A DNA stretch of 64,000 nucleotides from Streptomyces sp. SKN60 (GCF_026236535.1 NZ_JAHTMW010000006.1:248001-312000), one strand, 5' to 3'; positions 37,890-49,892 are shown, counted from the first letter of the stretch. Translations and numbers: made by a program. Notes: generated by a model from the letters alone, not told the origin.

Positions 37890-39128
37890 ATGGGTGACGG
37901 GCAGCACCGGCTCGGCCGGCGGTTCGGATGGCTCTGGGGAGCGTACGGGGCCAGCGCGCTCGGTACCTGGCTGGCCTTCGGCGCGTTCCCGCTGATCGCC
38001 GTCCGGGTGCTGCACTCCGGACCGGCCGAGGTCGCCGCGCTCGCCTCCGTGGGAGCCGCGGTGGGCGCGGCCGTGGCGGTGCCGCTCGGCCCGTGGGTGG
38101 AGTTCCGCCGCAAGCGGCCGGTGCTGATCGGGGCGGATCTGGTGCGGTGCGCGGCGCTGCTCACCATCCCCGTCGCGTACGCGCTCGGCGTGCTCTCCTT
38201 CGCCCAGCTGCTGCTGGTCTCGGTGGTCGTCTCGGCCGCCGACATCACCTTCCGGGCCGCGTCCGGCGCGTATCTGAAGGGGCTGCTGCCGGCCGAGGAG
38301 CTGCTCGTCGCCAACGCCCGGTTCGAGTCGACGGCCTGGGCCACGACGATCGTCGGGCCGCCGCTGGGCGGGGTGCTGATCGGCCTGCTCGGTCCGGTGG
38401 CGACGGTGCTCGCCGACGCCGTCAGCTATCTGCTCTCGGCCCTGGGCATCCGTGCGACGGACGGTCGGGAGCCGCGGCCGCCGCGGCCCGGGGGCCGGGA
38501 GGGCACGCGCCCGCGGGCCGGGGGCCTGCTCGACGGCTGGCGGTTCCTCCTCGCCGACCCGACCCTGCGCCCGCTGTTCCTCAACACGGTCCTGTTCAAC
38601 GGCCTGGTCATGGCCGCCCAGCCGCTCCTCGTCGTCCTGATGCTCGGCCCGCTCGGGTTCGCGCCGTGGCAGTACGGCCTCGCCTTCGCCGCGCCCTCCG
38701 TCGCCGGGCTGCTCGGCTCGCGGCTCGCCCGACCGCTCGCCGCCCGGTACGGGCAGCGCCAGGTGCTGGTCACGGCCGGGGCGCTGCGCGCGATCTGGCC
38801 GGTCGGCCTGGCCTTCACCGGGCCGGGCACCGGCGGGCTGGTCCTGGTGATCGGCGTCGAGCTCGGCCTCATCCTCTGCTGCGGGATCTTCAACCCCGTC
38901 TCCGCCACCTACCGCCTCACCCGCACTGCCCCCGACCGGGTCGCCCGCACCCTGTCCGCCTGGTCGGTGACGTCCAAGGCCTCGACCGCGCTCCTCACGG
39001 CCGTATGGGGTCTCCTCGGCAGTCTGCTCGGCCCGCGCCCGGCCCTCGGCCTCGCCGGCCTGCTCGTCCTGGCCACCCCGCTGCTGCTCCCCCGGGGCGG
39101 GTCAGCCTTCCGGTGCCTCAGGGAGTGA
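37890..39128 (+). CDS. MFS transporter, drug/metabolite exporter type
   Basis: ATG 37890 follows GAGGGG by seven bases and gives 412 residues; a GTG five codons earlier is the alternative. About 12 hydrophobic segments are visible (WLWGAYGASALGTWLAFGAFPLIAVRVL, VAALASVGAAVGAAVAVPLG and so on), with the loop 2-3 motif reduced to PWVEFRRKRPVLIGADLVR. The layout matches the MFS_3/TetV-like exporters common in Streptomyces. A 30-residue Pro/Arg/Gly-rich central loop joins the two halves. It is divergent from a LysR regulator gene that probably controls it. Substrate unknown. Confidence 0.88.
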   Translation: MGDGQHRLGRRFGWLWGAYGASALGTWLAFGAFPLIAVRVLHSGPAEVAALASVGAAVGAAVAVPLGPWVEFRRKRPVLIGADLVRCAALLTIPVAYALGVLSFAQLLLVSVVVSAADITFRAASGAYLKGLLPAEELLVANARFESTAWATTIVGPPLGGVLIGLLGPVATVLADAVSYLLSALGIRATDGREPRPPRPGGREGTRPRAGGLLDGWRFLLADPTLRPLFLNTVLFNGLVMAAQPLLVVLMLGPLGFAPWQYGLAFAAPSVAGLLGSRLARPLAARYGQRQVLVTAGALRAIWPVGLAFTGPGTGGLVLVIGVELGLILCCGIFNPVSATYRLTRTAPDRVARTLSAWSVTSKASTALLTAVWGLLGSLLGPRPALGLAGLLVLATPLLLPRGGSAFRCLRE

Positions 39129-39193
39129 CCATCCTTGGGGAAGGTGGAAGCCTGGAGGAACGGGCAGGGAACCCAGCGAGCCCAGGGGGCACC

Positions 39194-41757
<2,564 letters not shown>

Positions 41758-41817
41758 TCACGCCCGCCTTCACGGTAGTCCGTATGCCCGGGGCGTTCCT
41801 GCCGGGGGTCCGGCCGG

Positions 41818-42846
41818 TCATGTCGTGCTGCCGTGGCCGCGTACGGCTCCGAGGACGGATTCGAGGACCGAGTCGGGGGCGGTCGCGGTCGCGGTGGTGT
41901 GCCGGGGGATCAGCTCCACCGGGCAGTGGGCGTGCTGCAGCAGGCCGAGGGTGGTCCTGCCGAGGGTCGGGCCGAGATAGCCGGGGGCCCGCCGGCCGCC
42001 GGCGACCAGCAGGTCGGCGTGCCGGGACGCCTCGACGAGCGCGCCGGGGACGCTGCGGTCCTTCTCGCCGACGGTGTCCACCGTGAGGTCCGGGAACTCC
42101 GCCCGGAGGGCGGCGGCGATGCCGGTGAGCGGGCGCACCTGCTCGACGCCGGCGGGAGCCCTGAGGCCGCCGAGGTACGGCAGTGTGCTCCATACGTGGA
42201 CCAGCCGCAGCGGCACCTTGCGCAGCAGGGCCTCCCGGGCCGCCGCCCGCGCGCAGCCCTCGTCGTGCGCGTCCCGGACGGCCGCGAGGACGACGCCGGC
42301 CTCGGCGGGCTCGGCGGGCTCCTCGTACGGCTCACGCTGCTCGTACCGCTCGTACGGCTCCTGCGGCGCGTCGGAGTCGCCCCGCGGCTCGTCCGTACCG
42401 CGGATCACGACCACCGGGGCCGTGGCGGCGGCCGCGAGTTCGAGGCCGACCGAGCCGAGCACGAGCGAGGAGAAACCGCCGAGCCCTCGGTGACCGACGA
42501 CGATCATGCCGGTCAGCGCCGCGGCGGCGCGCAGCGCGGCGGGGGCGGTTCCGTCGTCGAGCTCCGTCACGACGGGCACCTGGGGGTGGCGCGCCGTGAC
42601 CGTCCGGGCCGCCCGGTCGAGGAGCTCCCGGCCGGCGCCGACGAGCCGTTCCGTCTCCTCCGGGCGCAGGTACAGGGCGCTGGTGTCCGTGGCGTGCACG
42701 ATGCACAGGCCGGTCCGCCAGAGCGCGGCCTCGCGCGCGGCCCAGGCGACCGCCGCGTCGGCGGACGGCGATCCGTCCACGCCGACGACGATCCGTCCGG
42801 GCCGGGGGCCGAAGGCCGGGGCCGGGCGGTCGGTGGTTCCGTCCAT
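41818..42846 (-). CDS. Universal stress protein, tandem UspA domains
   Basis: ATG 42846 has a strong AGGAGG and gives 342 residues made of two Usp domains. Domain 1 begins RIVVGVDGSPSADAAVAWAAREA and ends GHRGLGGFSSLVLGSVGLELAAAATAPVVVIRG, with the ATP-binding G-x2-G-x9-G-S pattern complete. A 30-residue Glu/Pro/Tyr-rich linker (PQEPYERYEQREPYEEP) separates domain 2, whose end GRRAPGYLGPTLGRTTLGLLQHAHCPVELIP keeps a weaker pattern. Proteins of this type are core members of the DosR regulon (Rv2005c, Rv2623 type) and bind ATP to slow growth under hypoxia. It stands next to the DevS-like kinase gene and is divergent from the nitroreductase gene. Confidence 0.92.
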   Translation of the reverse strand: MDGTTDRPAPAFGPRPGRIVVGVDGSPSADAAVAWAAREAALWRTGLCIVHATDTSALYLRPEETERLVGAGRELLDRAARTVTARHPQVPVVTELDDGTAPAALRAAAALTGMIVVGHRGLGGFSSLVLGSVGLELAAAATAPVVVIRGTDEPRGDSDAPQEPYERYEQREPYEEPAEPAEAGVVLAAVRDAHDEGCARAAAREALLRKVPLRLVHVWSTLPYLGGLRAPAGVEQVRPLTGIAAALRAEFPDLTVDTVGEKDRSVPGALVEASRHADLLVAGGRRAPGYLGPTLGRTTLGLLQHAHCPVELIPRHTTATATAPDSVLESVLGAVRGHGSTT

Positions 42847-43225
42847 GGCTCCTCCTGGTGCGGGAAGGTCGCGATCCGCAACGTCACGATCCGCTCCCAC
42901 CGTGGCACGCGCCGGACGGGCGGGCGGAGGGCCGGCGGGGGCAGGCCGGGGCCCTGTCGGTCCGTGTCCCGGGGACCGTTCGGCCCTCCCGCGCGGGGCC
43001 TCCGGCAGCGGACCGTGGTGGCACGGGACCGTCCGTCGGGCGGATGCTCGTAGAGGAGGCACCGTGATGACACGGGTGACGGCCGGCGGCCCGCGGGCGC
43101 GGCCGAGGCCCGCAGGCCCGACCGCTCTCAGGCCAGACGGCCCCGGCCGCCCGGCCGCTCCCGGTGCCGACGCGGACGTCGCCACCCGCCGATGTTCTTC
43201 AGTGACCTCACCGTCAGGAGGAACC
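42847..43225. promoter_or_regulatory. 379-bp divergent regulatory region with DosR/OsdR-like box
   Basis: This gap separates a Usp gene from the nitroreductase gene. At 42972-42987 it holds GGGACCGTTCGGCCCT, close to the mycobacterial DosR box GGGACTTNNGGCCC and nearly palindromic. A second partial GGGACC half-site lies at about 43025. A strong ribosome site GAGGAGG with GTG/ATG at 43064-43067 opens an extra 53-residue in-frame lead to the nitroreductase, listed there as an alternative start. Confidence 0.5.
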
Positions 43226-44233
43226 GTGCCCACCACCGCTCCCACCCGCGCGCTCGTGACGTCACTGATCGAGGACGCCGTCACCGCACCCTCGATGCAC
43301 AACGCGCAGCCATGGAGATTCGTCCACCGGACGGACACCGGGACCATCGAGCTGTACGGCGATCCCGCGCGCGCCATGCCGCGCGAGGACCCCGACCACC
43401 GCGCCCTGCACCTCGGCTGCGGCGCCGCCCTCTTCAGCCTGCGGGTGGCCGCCGCCCATCGGGGCCGGCACGCGGTGGTCCGGCCGCTGCCCGACCCCGG
43501 CGATCCCTGGCACCTGGCCGACGTCCGGATCGCCGGCGCCGTCATCGAGCACGACGAGGAACTCGCCGCGCTGCGCCCGGCCCTCCGGCAGCGGCACACC
43601 AGCCGGTTCCCCTTCACCGAGGAACGCGTGCCGCCGGAGATCCTCGACGGGCTCCGCTCGGCCGCGTTCCTGGAGGGCTGCCGGCTGGTCGTGCCGGGTG
43701 CCTGGCACGCCGACACGGTGCTCGACCTGGTCCAGGACTCGGCCCGTTTCGAGGCCGCCGACCCGTCCGTGCGCGGCGAGATCGAGGCCTGGGTGCACAC
43801 CGGCGAGGAGGACGCGGAGGCGCGCGGCGAGGAGGCCCGCAAGGAGGGCATCCCCTCGTACGCGCTCGGCCCCCGGCAGTACGACGTGACCTCCCCGGTG
43901 CGCGACTTCGGCCCCGACCGGCCCGCCCCGGGCCGTGCGGCGGTGCGTTTCGAGCGGAGCCCGCAGATCGTGCTCCTCGGCACCGTCGAGGACACCCCGG
44001 CGGACTGGCTGAAGGCCGGCCAGGCGATGCAGCGGGTGCTGCTCCGGGCCACCCTCGACGGACTGTCGTCCTCGCTCATGTCCCAGCCGCTCGAATGGCC
44101 GGAACTGCGCTCCGTGGCCCGCGACCCGGGCTCCACGACCGGATTCGTACACATGGTGATCCGCCTGGGCTACGGCCCCCGCGGGCAGGCCACACCGCGC
44201 CGCCCGGTCGCCGAGGTCCTGTCGTTCACCTGA
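43226..44233 (+). CDS. Acg-type nitroreductase family protein
   Basis: GTG 43226 with CAGGAGG upstream gives 335 residues; an in-frame ATG at 43067 also has a good ribosome site and would add 53 residues. The FMN-binding opening [20 protein letters not shown] is that of the Acg/Rv3131 family, a double-length nitroreductase-like group in which the FMN site is covered by a lid. The second half carries [47 protein letters not shown]. Acg, Rv3127 and Rv3131 are DosR-regulated in M. tuberculosis. A redox or flavin-storage role is proposed for the family, and the substrate is not known. It opens a same-strand run of four dormancy-type genes. Confidence 0.9.
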   Translation: MPTTAPTRALVTSLIEDAVTAPSMHNAQPWRFVHRTDTGTIELYGDPARAMPREDPDHRALHLGCGAALFSLRVAAAHRGRHAVVRPLPDPGDPWHLADVRIAGAVIEHDEELAALRPALRQRHTSRFPFTEERVPPEILDGLRSAAFLEGCRLVVPGAWHADTVLDLVQDSARFEAADPSVRGEIEAWVHTGEEDAEARGEEARKEGIPSYALGPRQYDVTSPVRDFGPDRPAPGRAAVRFERSPQIVLLGTVEDTPADWLKAGQAMQRVLLRATLDGLSSSLMSQPLEWPELRSVARDPGSTTGFVHMVIRLGYGPRGQATPRRPVAEVLSFT

Positions 44234-44292
44234 TGCGCGGCGCGGCGCGTACCGCCGTCCGATCCCGATCCCGATCCCGAGGAGTACCGGCC

Positions 44293-45750
44293 ATGTCCGA
44301 GGCAGCCCCGAACCCCGCCCCCACCGGAGTCGGCGCCGGCGCGGAATCCGGCAGCGCGCCGCGCCCGGCCCTGCTCAGCTTCCTGGGCGGGGTGGGCACG
44401 GTCACCGGCAGCAAGTTCCTGGTGGAGAGCGACCGGGCGCGGATCCTCGTCGACTGCGGGCTCTTCCAGGGCTTCGCGAAGCTGCGCCGGCGCAATTGGG
44501 AGCGGTTCGCGCGCGACGCCGCCGACGTCGACGCCGTGGTCGTCACCCATGCGCACCTGGACCACTGCGGCTATCTGCCCCGGCTGGTCCGGCAGGGCTT
44601 CCGCGGGCCGATCCTCACCAGCCCGCACACCGCGCGCCTCGCCGGGATCGTGCTGCGCGACAGCGCCCGGCTGCAGATGGAGGCGGCCCGGCACGCCAAC
44701 GAGCACGGCTGGTCCAAGCACCGTCCGGCGAAGCCGCTGTACGACGACGGCGACGTCGACAAGACGCTGGCCTTCTTCGACCCGGTCCCGGTCGGCGCCG
44801 ACGTGGAGATCACGGGCGGCAACCGGCTGACACTGCACCACGCCGGCCACATCCTCGGCTCGGCCTGGGCGCGGCTCACCCTGGAGGACGGGCACAGCCT
44901 CGCCGTGTCCGGGGACCTCGGGCGTCCGGGGCATCCGCTGCTCCTGCCGCCGGAGCCGTTCTCGGGCGCGGACGTGCTGCTGATGGAGTCGACGTACGGC
45001 GACCGGCGCCACGACCAGGAGTCGGGCCGCTCGGCCTTCGCGGACGTGGTCGCCCGTACGGTGGCGCGGGGCGGCACCGTCGTCGTACCGGCCTTCGCGA
45101 TCGACCGGACCGAGGTGGTGCTGCACGAGCTGACCCGGCTGCGCGAGACGGGCGTGCTGCCCGGCTCCGTACCGGTGTACGTCGACAGTCCGATGGCTCT
45201 GGCCGCGCTCGACGTCTACCGGGACGCGGTGCGCGAGCGGTCCCCGGAGCTGCGGCCGGAGATCCTGGCCGCGGGCGAGACGGCGCTGAGTCCGGCCCCG
45301 TTCCTCGCCGCGCGGACGGTCCAGGAGTCCATCGAGATCAACAGCGTGCCCGGCCCCGCGGTCATCGTCTCGTCGGCCGGCATGGCCACCGGCGGACGCG
45401 TCCTGCACCATCTGCGCAGGCTCCTCCCCGACCCCCGCAACTCCGTCGTCGTGGTGGGCTTCGCCGCGGCCGGCAGCCGGGCGCGGGACCTGGTGGACGG
45501 GGCGCGTGCGCTGAAGATGTTCGGCCAGTACGTGCCGGTGCGCGCCGAGGTCGCCGACGTGCCGCACTTCTCGGCGCACGCCGACGCCGAGCAGATCCTC
45601 GGCTGGCTGCGCGGCGCGCCCGCCCCGCACACCACCTATCTCGTGCACGGCGAGCCGGCCGCCTCCGAGGCGCTGCGCGAGCGCGTCGACCGCGAGCTGG
45701 GCTGGACGGCCGTCGTGCCGCGCTCCGGGGAGGCGGTCCTGATCCGCTGA
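44293..45750 (+). CDS. MBL-fold/beta-CASP RNA-specificity nuclease
   Basis: The 485-residue product has a 25-residue disordered lead, then the metallo-beta-lactamase core: [19 protein letters not shown], the metal-binding THAHLDHCG near residue 85, the [11 protein letters not shown] histidine near 180 and [12 protein letters not shown]. The inserted beta-CASP domain and C-terminal motif A-C region include [56 protein letters not shown] and [14 protein letters not shown]. This is the YSH1/CPSF-73-like group, zinc-dependent RNA endo/exonucleases also found near stress genes in archaea and bacteria. A decayed 75-bp copy of its N-terminal region lies at 15893-15967. Three copies of CGATCC precede the ribosome site. 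Confidence 0.92.
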   Translation: MSEAAPNPAPTGVGAGAESGSAPRPALLSFLGGVGTVTGSKFLVESDRARILVDCGLFQGFAKLRRRNWERFARDAADVDAVVVTHAHLDHCGYLPRLVRQGFRGPILTSPHTARLAGIVLRDSARLQMEAARHANEHGWSKHRPAKPLYDDGDVDKTLAFFDPVPVGADVEITGGNRLTLHHAGHILGSAWARLTLEDGHSLAVSGDLGRPGHPLLLPPEPFSGADVLLMESTYGDRRHDQESGRSAFADVVARTVARGGTVVVPAFAIDRTEVVLHELTRLRETGVLPGSVPVYVDSPMALAALDVYRDAVRERSPELRPEILAAGETALSPAPFLAARTVQESIEINSVPGPAVIVSSAGMATGGRVLHHLRRLLPDPRNSVVVVGFAAAGSRARDLVDGARALKMFGQYVPVRAEVADVPHFSAHADAEQILGWLRGAPAPHTTYLVHGEPAASEALRERVDRELGWTAVVPRSGEAVLIR

Positions 45751-45808
45751 CACGCCGTTCCGCTGCCCCGTCCCCGTCGTCGTCCCTTCGGCCGGTGAGG
45801 AGAGTGTC

Positions 45809-46462
45809 ATGACCACGCAGCCGTTCACCGTGGCCGACGTGATGACCCGGAAGGTCGTCGCCGTGCAGTCGGGTGCGGACTTCAAGGAGATCGTGGCCGC
45901 CATGGAGCGGTGGAAGATCACCGCCGTGCCCGTCCTCGAGGGCGAGGGCCGGGTCGTCGGCATCGTCTCGGAGGCGGATCTGCTCCTGAAGGAGGAGTTC
46001 CGCGACCACCGCCTCGGCCTCGTCGAGCAGTTGCACCGCCTCGAGGCCACCGCCAAGGCCGGATCGCGCCGGGCCGAGGACCTGATGACCTCCCCCGCGG
46101 TCACCGTGGACCCCGGGGCCTCACTCCCCCGGGCCGCCCGGCTGATGGCCGCCCACCACGTGAAGCGGCTGCCGGTCGTCGACGAGCACGGCACGATCCT
46201 GGGCATCGTGAGCCGCTCCGACCTGCTCAAGGTGTTCCTGCGGCCGGACCAGGACCTCGTCGCGGAGGTGCGCCGGGACGTCGTCGACCACCTCTTCCCG
46301 CTCTCCCGCGACCGGGTCGCGGTGCGGGTCGACGCGGGCGTCGTCACCCTCTCCGGCGAGGTCCGCGACGGCGCGCTCATCCCCATGGCGGCGCGGCTCG
46401 CCCGGGCCGTGGAGGGGGTGGTGGACGTCCGGTGCGAGCTCACCGCGCGCCCCGGAGCGTAG
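45809..46462 (+). CDS. CBS-pair protein with C-terminal BON domain
   Basis: The 217-residue product follows GAGGAG. CBS 1 is VADVMTRKVVAVQSGADFKEIVAAMERWKITAVPVLEGEGRVVGIVSEADLL. CBS 2 starts at about residue 92 with AEDLMTSPAVTVDPGASLPRAARLMAAHHVKRLPVVDEHGTILGIVSRSDLL. CBS pairs bind adenosyl ligands such as AMP, ATP or SAM and so sense energy state. Residues about 150-217 are a BON domain (VVDHLFPLSRDRVAVRVDAGVVTLSGEVRDGALIPMAARLARAVEGVVDV), usually a lipid or membrane-contact domain. CBS proteins of this kind belong to the DosR regulon (hypoxic response protein Hrp1 type), consistent with the neighbourhood. Confidence 0.92.
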   Translation: MTTQPFTVADVMTRKVVAVQSGADFKEIVAAMERWKITAVPVLEGEGRVVGIVSEADLLLKEEFRDHRLGLVEQLHRLEATAKAGSRRAEDLMTSPAVTVDPGASLPRAARLMAAHHVKRLPVVDEHGTILGIVSRSDLLKVFLRPDQDLVAEVRRDVVDHLFPLSRDRVAVRVDAGVVTLSGEVRDGALIPMAARLARAVEGVVDVRCELTARPGA

Positions 46463-46518
46463 GCCGTGTCTCGTGGGCCCGCCGTGCGCGCCGCCGGCCG
46501 GCCGCGCATCCTCGATAC

Positions 46519-47871
46519 ATGTCCGAGGTGACGTCCACCGACCTGTACGAGGTCACCATGGCGCTCTCCTACCTGCGGGAGGACATGCGGGCGCCGGCCA
46601 CGTTCAGCCTCTTCGTGCGCGACCTGCCGCCCGGCCGGGGCTTCCTCGTCGCGGCCGGCCTCGAAGCGGCCCTGGACCACCTCTCCCGCTACCGGGTGGG
46701 CCGCGCCGACATCGAGGAGTTCGCCGAGGTGCTGCGCCGGCCCGTCGCCGATCTGGAGCCCTTGCGGGGTCTCTCCTTCGACGGGGAGGTCCGTGCCGTG
46801 CCCGAGGGGCGGCTCGTGTTCGCGGGCGAACCGCTTCTGGAGGTCACCGCGCCGCTGCCGCAGGCGCAGCTCGTCGAGACGCAGCTGCTGTCCCTGGTGG
46901 CGCACCAGACGGCGGTCGCGTCCAAGGCGGCGCGATGCGTGCTCGCCGGTGCCGGGCGGCCGCTGGTGGACTTCTCGCTGCGCCGGGCGTACGGGCCGGA
47001 GGCCGGGCTTCGGGTGGCGCGGCTGTGCGCGCTCGTCGGGTTCGCCGGCACCAGCAACGTCGCCGCCGCCCACCGCTGGGGCATCCCGGCGGCGGGCACG
47101 ATGGCCCACTCGTACGTCCAGGCCTTCCCGTCCGAGGAGGCGGCGTTCCGCGCCTTCGCCCGCACCCACCCGGGGCCGGTGACCTTCCTCGTCGACACGT
47201 ACGACACCGATCGCGGGGTGGCGACGGCCGCCCGGGTCTTCGCCGACCTGGGGCTCGGCTCCGGCTGCGGGATCCGGCTCGACAGCGGCGACCTGGCGGC
47301 GCAGGCCGGCCGGGCGCGGGCCGCGCTCGACGCGGCGGGGCTCGGCGAGGTGCGGATCATCGCGAGCGGCGGCCTGGACGAGTACGCCGTCGACCGGCTC
47401 GTACGGGAGGGGGCGCCGATCGACGCGTACGCGGTGGGCTCGAAGCTGGGCACGGCCGCCGACGCGCCGTACCTGGACATGGCGTACAAGCTCGTCGAGT
47501 ACGACGGGCGGCCGGTGATGAAGCTGTCCGCGGCGAAGGTGACGGCGCCCGGCCCCAAGCAGGTCTTCCGCGGTCCCGGCCTGCGCGACGTCATCGGTCT
47601 GGCCAACGAGGAGCCGCCCGAGGGCACGGAGCCCCTGCTGCGCACGGTGATGCGCGGCGGTCTGCGCACCGACCCGCCGGACACCGCGGCCGCCGCCCGG
47701 GCCCGCTTCGAGGCCGATCTCGCCGCGCTCCCGGAGGAGGCCCGGCGCATCACGGACCCGGTGCCTCCGCCGCCCACGGCGTCGACCCGGCTGACGGTCC
47801 TGACGAAGGTCGTCCGCCACCGCGTCGAGGCGGGGACGGGCACGGCGGGGCGCCGGCCGGTGACGGAGTGA
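46519..47871 (+). CDS. pncB: Nicotinate phosphoribosyltransferase (PncB2-like)
   Basis: The 450-residue product joins nicotinate and PRPP, with ATP hydrolysis, into nicotinate mononucleotide for NAD salvage. Diagnostic parts are TSTDLYEVTMALSYLRE at the start (normally TDLYQLTM), PLVDFSLRRAYGPEAGLRVARL, GFAGTSNVAAAHRWGIPAAGTMAHSYVQAF with the phosphohistidine region, VDTYDTDRGV, GCGIRLDSGDLAAQAGRARAALD and IIASGGLDEYAVDRL. M. tuberculosis keeps a second enzyme of this kind, pncB2, in the DosR regulon for NAD upkeep in non-growing cells. Its place here, after a CBS-BON gene, suggests the same job. Its last base is 3 bp from the stop of the convergent Usp gene. Confidence 0.93.
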   Translation: MSEVTSTDLYEVTMALSYLREDMRAPATFSLFVRDLPPGRGFLVAAGLEAALDHLSRYRVGRADIEEFAEVLRRPVADLEPLRGLSFDGEVRAVPEGRLVFAGEPLLEVTAPLPQAQLVETQLLSLVAHQTAVASKAARCVLAGAGRPLVDFSLRRAYGPEAGLRVARLCALVGFAGTSNVAAAHRWGIPAAGTMAHSYVQAFPSEEAAFRAFARTHPGPVTFLVDTYDTDRGVATAARVFADLGLGSGCGIRLDSGDLAAQAGRARAALDAAGLGEVRIIASGGLDEYAVDRLVREGAPIDAYAVGSKLGTAADAPYLDMAYKLVEYDGRPVMKLSAAKVTAPGPKQVFRGPGLRDVIGLANEEPPEGTEPLLRTVMRGGLRTDPPDTAAAARARFEADLAALPEEARRITDPVPPPPTASTRLTVLTKVVRHRVEAGTGTAGRRPVTE

Positions 47872-47874
47872 GCG

Positions 47875-48852
47875 CTACGGCGCGTCCGGGTTCGCGGCGT
47901 CGTCGGCGGCGGCGTCGGCGCCCGGGGCCGTGAAGGTGTGCGGGACGATCTCGACCGGGCAGTGGGCGTGGTGGATCAGGGAGTGGGCGACCCGTCCCAG
48001 TGCGGGCCCGAGGCCGAGCGGCCGGCGGCCGCGGCCCATCACCAGGAGGTCGGCGTCGTGGCTCGCCTCGATCAGGATGCCCGGGGTGCTCGTGCCCGGC
48101 TCCACGTGCTGTTCGACGTTCAGGCCCGGGTAGGCCCGCCGGACGCGGTCGGCCAGTTCCTTGGCGTCCCGCACCCTGCGCCGGGCGGTCCCGTCGAGGT
48201 CGTCCAGCATGGTCGCCACGCTGCCGACATGGGCGAACACGTTCCAGCCGCTCAGCAGCCGCAGGGACGCCTTGCGGGCCTCCGCCTCGGCGGCGGCGAG
48301 CAGCAGCCAGCCGAGGTCCGAGGAGCCGTTCACGGCCGCGAGGACCGTGCCGGTCTCGGGGCGCTCGTCCTCCCCGCGTACGACGATCACGGGCACGTCG
48401 GCGCGGGCCGCCACGCCCAGGCCGACGGAGCCGAGCATCAGGGTGGCGAATCCGCCGAGCCCGCGGTGGCCGACGACGATCGTGCCGTGCCGCCCGGCGG
48501 CGGCGAGCAGCCCGGCGACCGGCTCCTGGCGGCCGAGCTCGCTGGTCAGGGAGAGTCCGGGGAAGCGTTCCCACACCGCCTCCGCGGTGCGGATCAGCAG
48601 GTCGCGGCCGACCTCGCGGACCGACTGGATGGTCTCGGCGTCGGCGAACAGGGCGCGCCGGTCGGTGTCGGCGGCGTGGACCAAGTGCAGGGCGCGGCCG
48701 CGGCGGGCGGCTTCGGCGGCGGCCCAGAGCGCGGCGGTGCGCGCGGCGGGAGAGCCGTCGACGCCCACGACGACGTTGCCGAGCTCGGGGCGGGCGGGGC
48801 GCTCGGGCTGCCGGCCGGGGTGCCCGCCGTCCGTCTCCCTCGCGCCGCTCAT
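47875..48852 (-). CDS. Universal stress protein, tandem UspA domains
   Basis: ATG 48852 with AGGAAG five bases upstream gives 325 residues. Domain 1 opens VVVGVDGSPAARTAALWAAAEAARRG and ends GHRGLGGFATLMLGSVGLGVAARADVPVIVV with a complete ATP-binding G-x2-G-x9-G-S pattern. Domain 2 ends LLVMGRGRRPLGLGPALGRVAHSLIHHAHCPVEIVPH with the same spacing. The start is reached through a chain of three 7-codon ORFs that follows the upstream Usp gene, so translation is probably coupled to that gene. It is convergent with the nicotinate phosphoribosyltransferase gene. Confidence 0.92.
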   Translation of the reverse strand: MSGARETDGGHPGRQPERPARPELGNVVVGVDGSPAARTAALWAAAEAARRGRALHLVHAADTDRRALFADAETIQSVREVGRDLLIRTAEAVWERFPGLSLTSELGRQEPVAGLLAAAGRHGTIVVGHRGLGGFATLMLGSVGLGVAARADVPVIVVRGEDERPETGTVLAAVNGSSDLGWLLLAAAEAEARKASLRLLSGWNVFAHVGSVATMLDDLDGTARRRVRDAKELADRVRRAYPGLNVEQHVEPGTSTPGILIEASHDADLLVMGRGRRPLGLGPALGRVAHSLIHHAHCPVEIVPHTFTAPGADAAADDAANPDAP

Positions 48853-48912
48853 AGCGCTTCCTCGCCACTCATGGCGCTTCCTCGCTGCTCATGGCGCTTC
48901 CTCGCTGCTCAT
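48849..48912 (-). repeat. Three tandem 7-codon ORFs (20-bp repeat) linking two Usp genes by ATGA overlaps
   Basis: The stop of the upstream Usp gene (TGA 48911-48909) overlaps ATG 48912. That ATG opens MSSEEAP followed by TGA at 48889, which overlaps ATG 48892. The second ORF is again MSSEEAP with TGA at 48869, overlapping ATG 48872. The third is MSGEEAL with TGA at 48849, overlapping the start ATG 48852 of the next Usp gene. Each 20-bp unit contains its own GAGGAA ribosome site seven bases before the next ATG. The period is not a multiple of three, yet each unit restores a start and a stop. It looks like a duplicated stop-SD-start junction. Confidence 0.8.
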
Positions 48913-49823
48913 GGCGCCTCCTCCGGAGGGCCCGGGCGCCGCTGCGGTACGACGGCGACGGGGCACGCCGCGTGGTGCAGGGCGCGGTGGGCGACCCTGC
49001 CGAGTTCCAGGCCGACGAGTCCGTCCCGGCGGCGCGCGCCGACGACCAGCAGGTCGGCGGCGGCGGACCGTTCGGTGAGGACGCGGTGGGCGTGGCCTTC
49101 GGCCGTGGTGCGGCGCAGCCGGACGTCCGGATGTTCCCCGGCCGCGGCATCGAGGGTCTTGTCGAGCAGGTCGGAGGCCTCGTGCTCGGCCTGCGCCCCG
49201 CCCTCGCCGGTCAGCAGCGGGTGACCGGCGGCTTCGTGGCCCCGGCGCCGCCAGACGCGTACGACATCCAGCTCGGCGCCGCGTACGGCCGCCTCCCGGA
49301 AGGCGAACCGCACGGCCGGCGAGTCCACGTCGTGCTCGCCGATGCCGAGCAGCACGCGCCCGTGGCGGCCCTCCAGGGCGTACGGGTCGCCGCGGACGAC
49401 GACGACCGGCCCGGTCGAGCGGGCCGCCACGACAAAGCCGACCGAGCCGAGGAGCAGGTCCGCGAACGCGCCGCGTCCCCGGGAGCCGACGACGAGGAGC
49501 GCGGCCTCCCGGCCCTCGCGGAGCAGGGCGCTCGCCGGGTCCTCGGCGAGCACGTCGGCGGTGACGGTGACGGCGGGCGAGCGGAGGCGGGCGCGGTCGG
49601 CGGCGGAGGCGACGACGGTCTCGGCGAGCACCTGGCCGGAGGGGCGGTGCGCGGACCCGGCCGGCTCGACGCCCTCGTACCGCTCCCAGAGCGAGGCGTG
49701 GACGACCCGCAGCGGCCGCCCGTGGCGCGCGGCCTCGTCGGCTGCCCAGTCGAGGGCCGCGAGACTGACCCGGGAACCGTCGACTCCCACCACCACGGGT
49801 GCTGTCACCAGAGGGGATCCCAT
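48909..49823 (-). CDS. Universal stress protein, tandem UspA domains
   Basis: ATG 49823 gives 304 residues. Domain 1 begins APVVVGVDGSRVSLAALDWAADEAARHGRPLRVVHASLWERYEG and ends GSRGRGAFADLLLGSVGFVVAARSTGPVVVVRG. Domain 2 begins GRVLLGIGEHDVDSPAVRFAFREAAVRGAELDVVRVW and ends GARRRDGLVGLELGRVAHRALHHAACPVAVVPQ. Both keep the ATP-loop spacing. The C-terminus ends PPEEAP, and this sequence, EEAP plus stop, is what the downstream mini-ORFs repeat. It is divergent from a third Usp gene across a 147-bp region with a DosR-like palindrome. Confidence 0.92.
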   Translation of the reverse strand: MGSPLVTAPVVVGVDGSRVSLAALDWAADEAARHGRPLRVVHASLWERYEGVEPAGSAHRPSGQVLAETVVASAADRARLRSPAVTVTADVLAEDPASALLREGREAALLVVGSRGRGAFADLLLGSVGFVVAARSTGPVVVVRGDPYALEGRHGRVLLGIGEHDVDSPAVRFAFREAAVRGAELDVVRVWRRRGHEAAGHPLLTGEGGAQAEHEASDLLDKTLDAAAGEHPDVRLRRTTAEGHAHRVLTERSAAADLLVVGARRRDGLVGLELGRVAHRALHHAACPVAVVPQRRPGPPEEAP

Positions 49824-49892
49824 CGCGCCCACCGCCTTCCGCCGCGTGAGGTGCTCTCCTGCCACCCTCGCACCGGCCGGGCCCGAGGGGTA

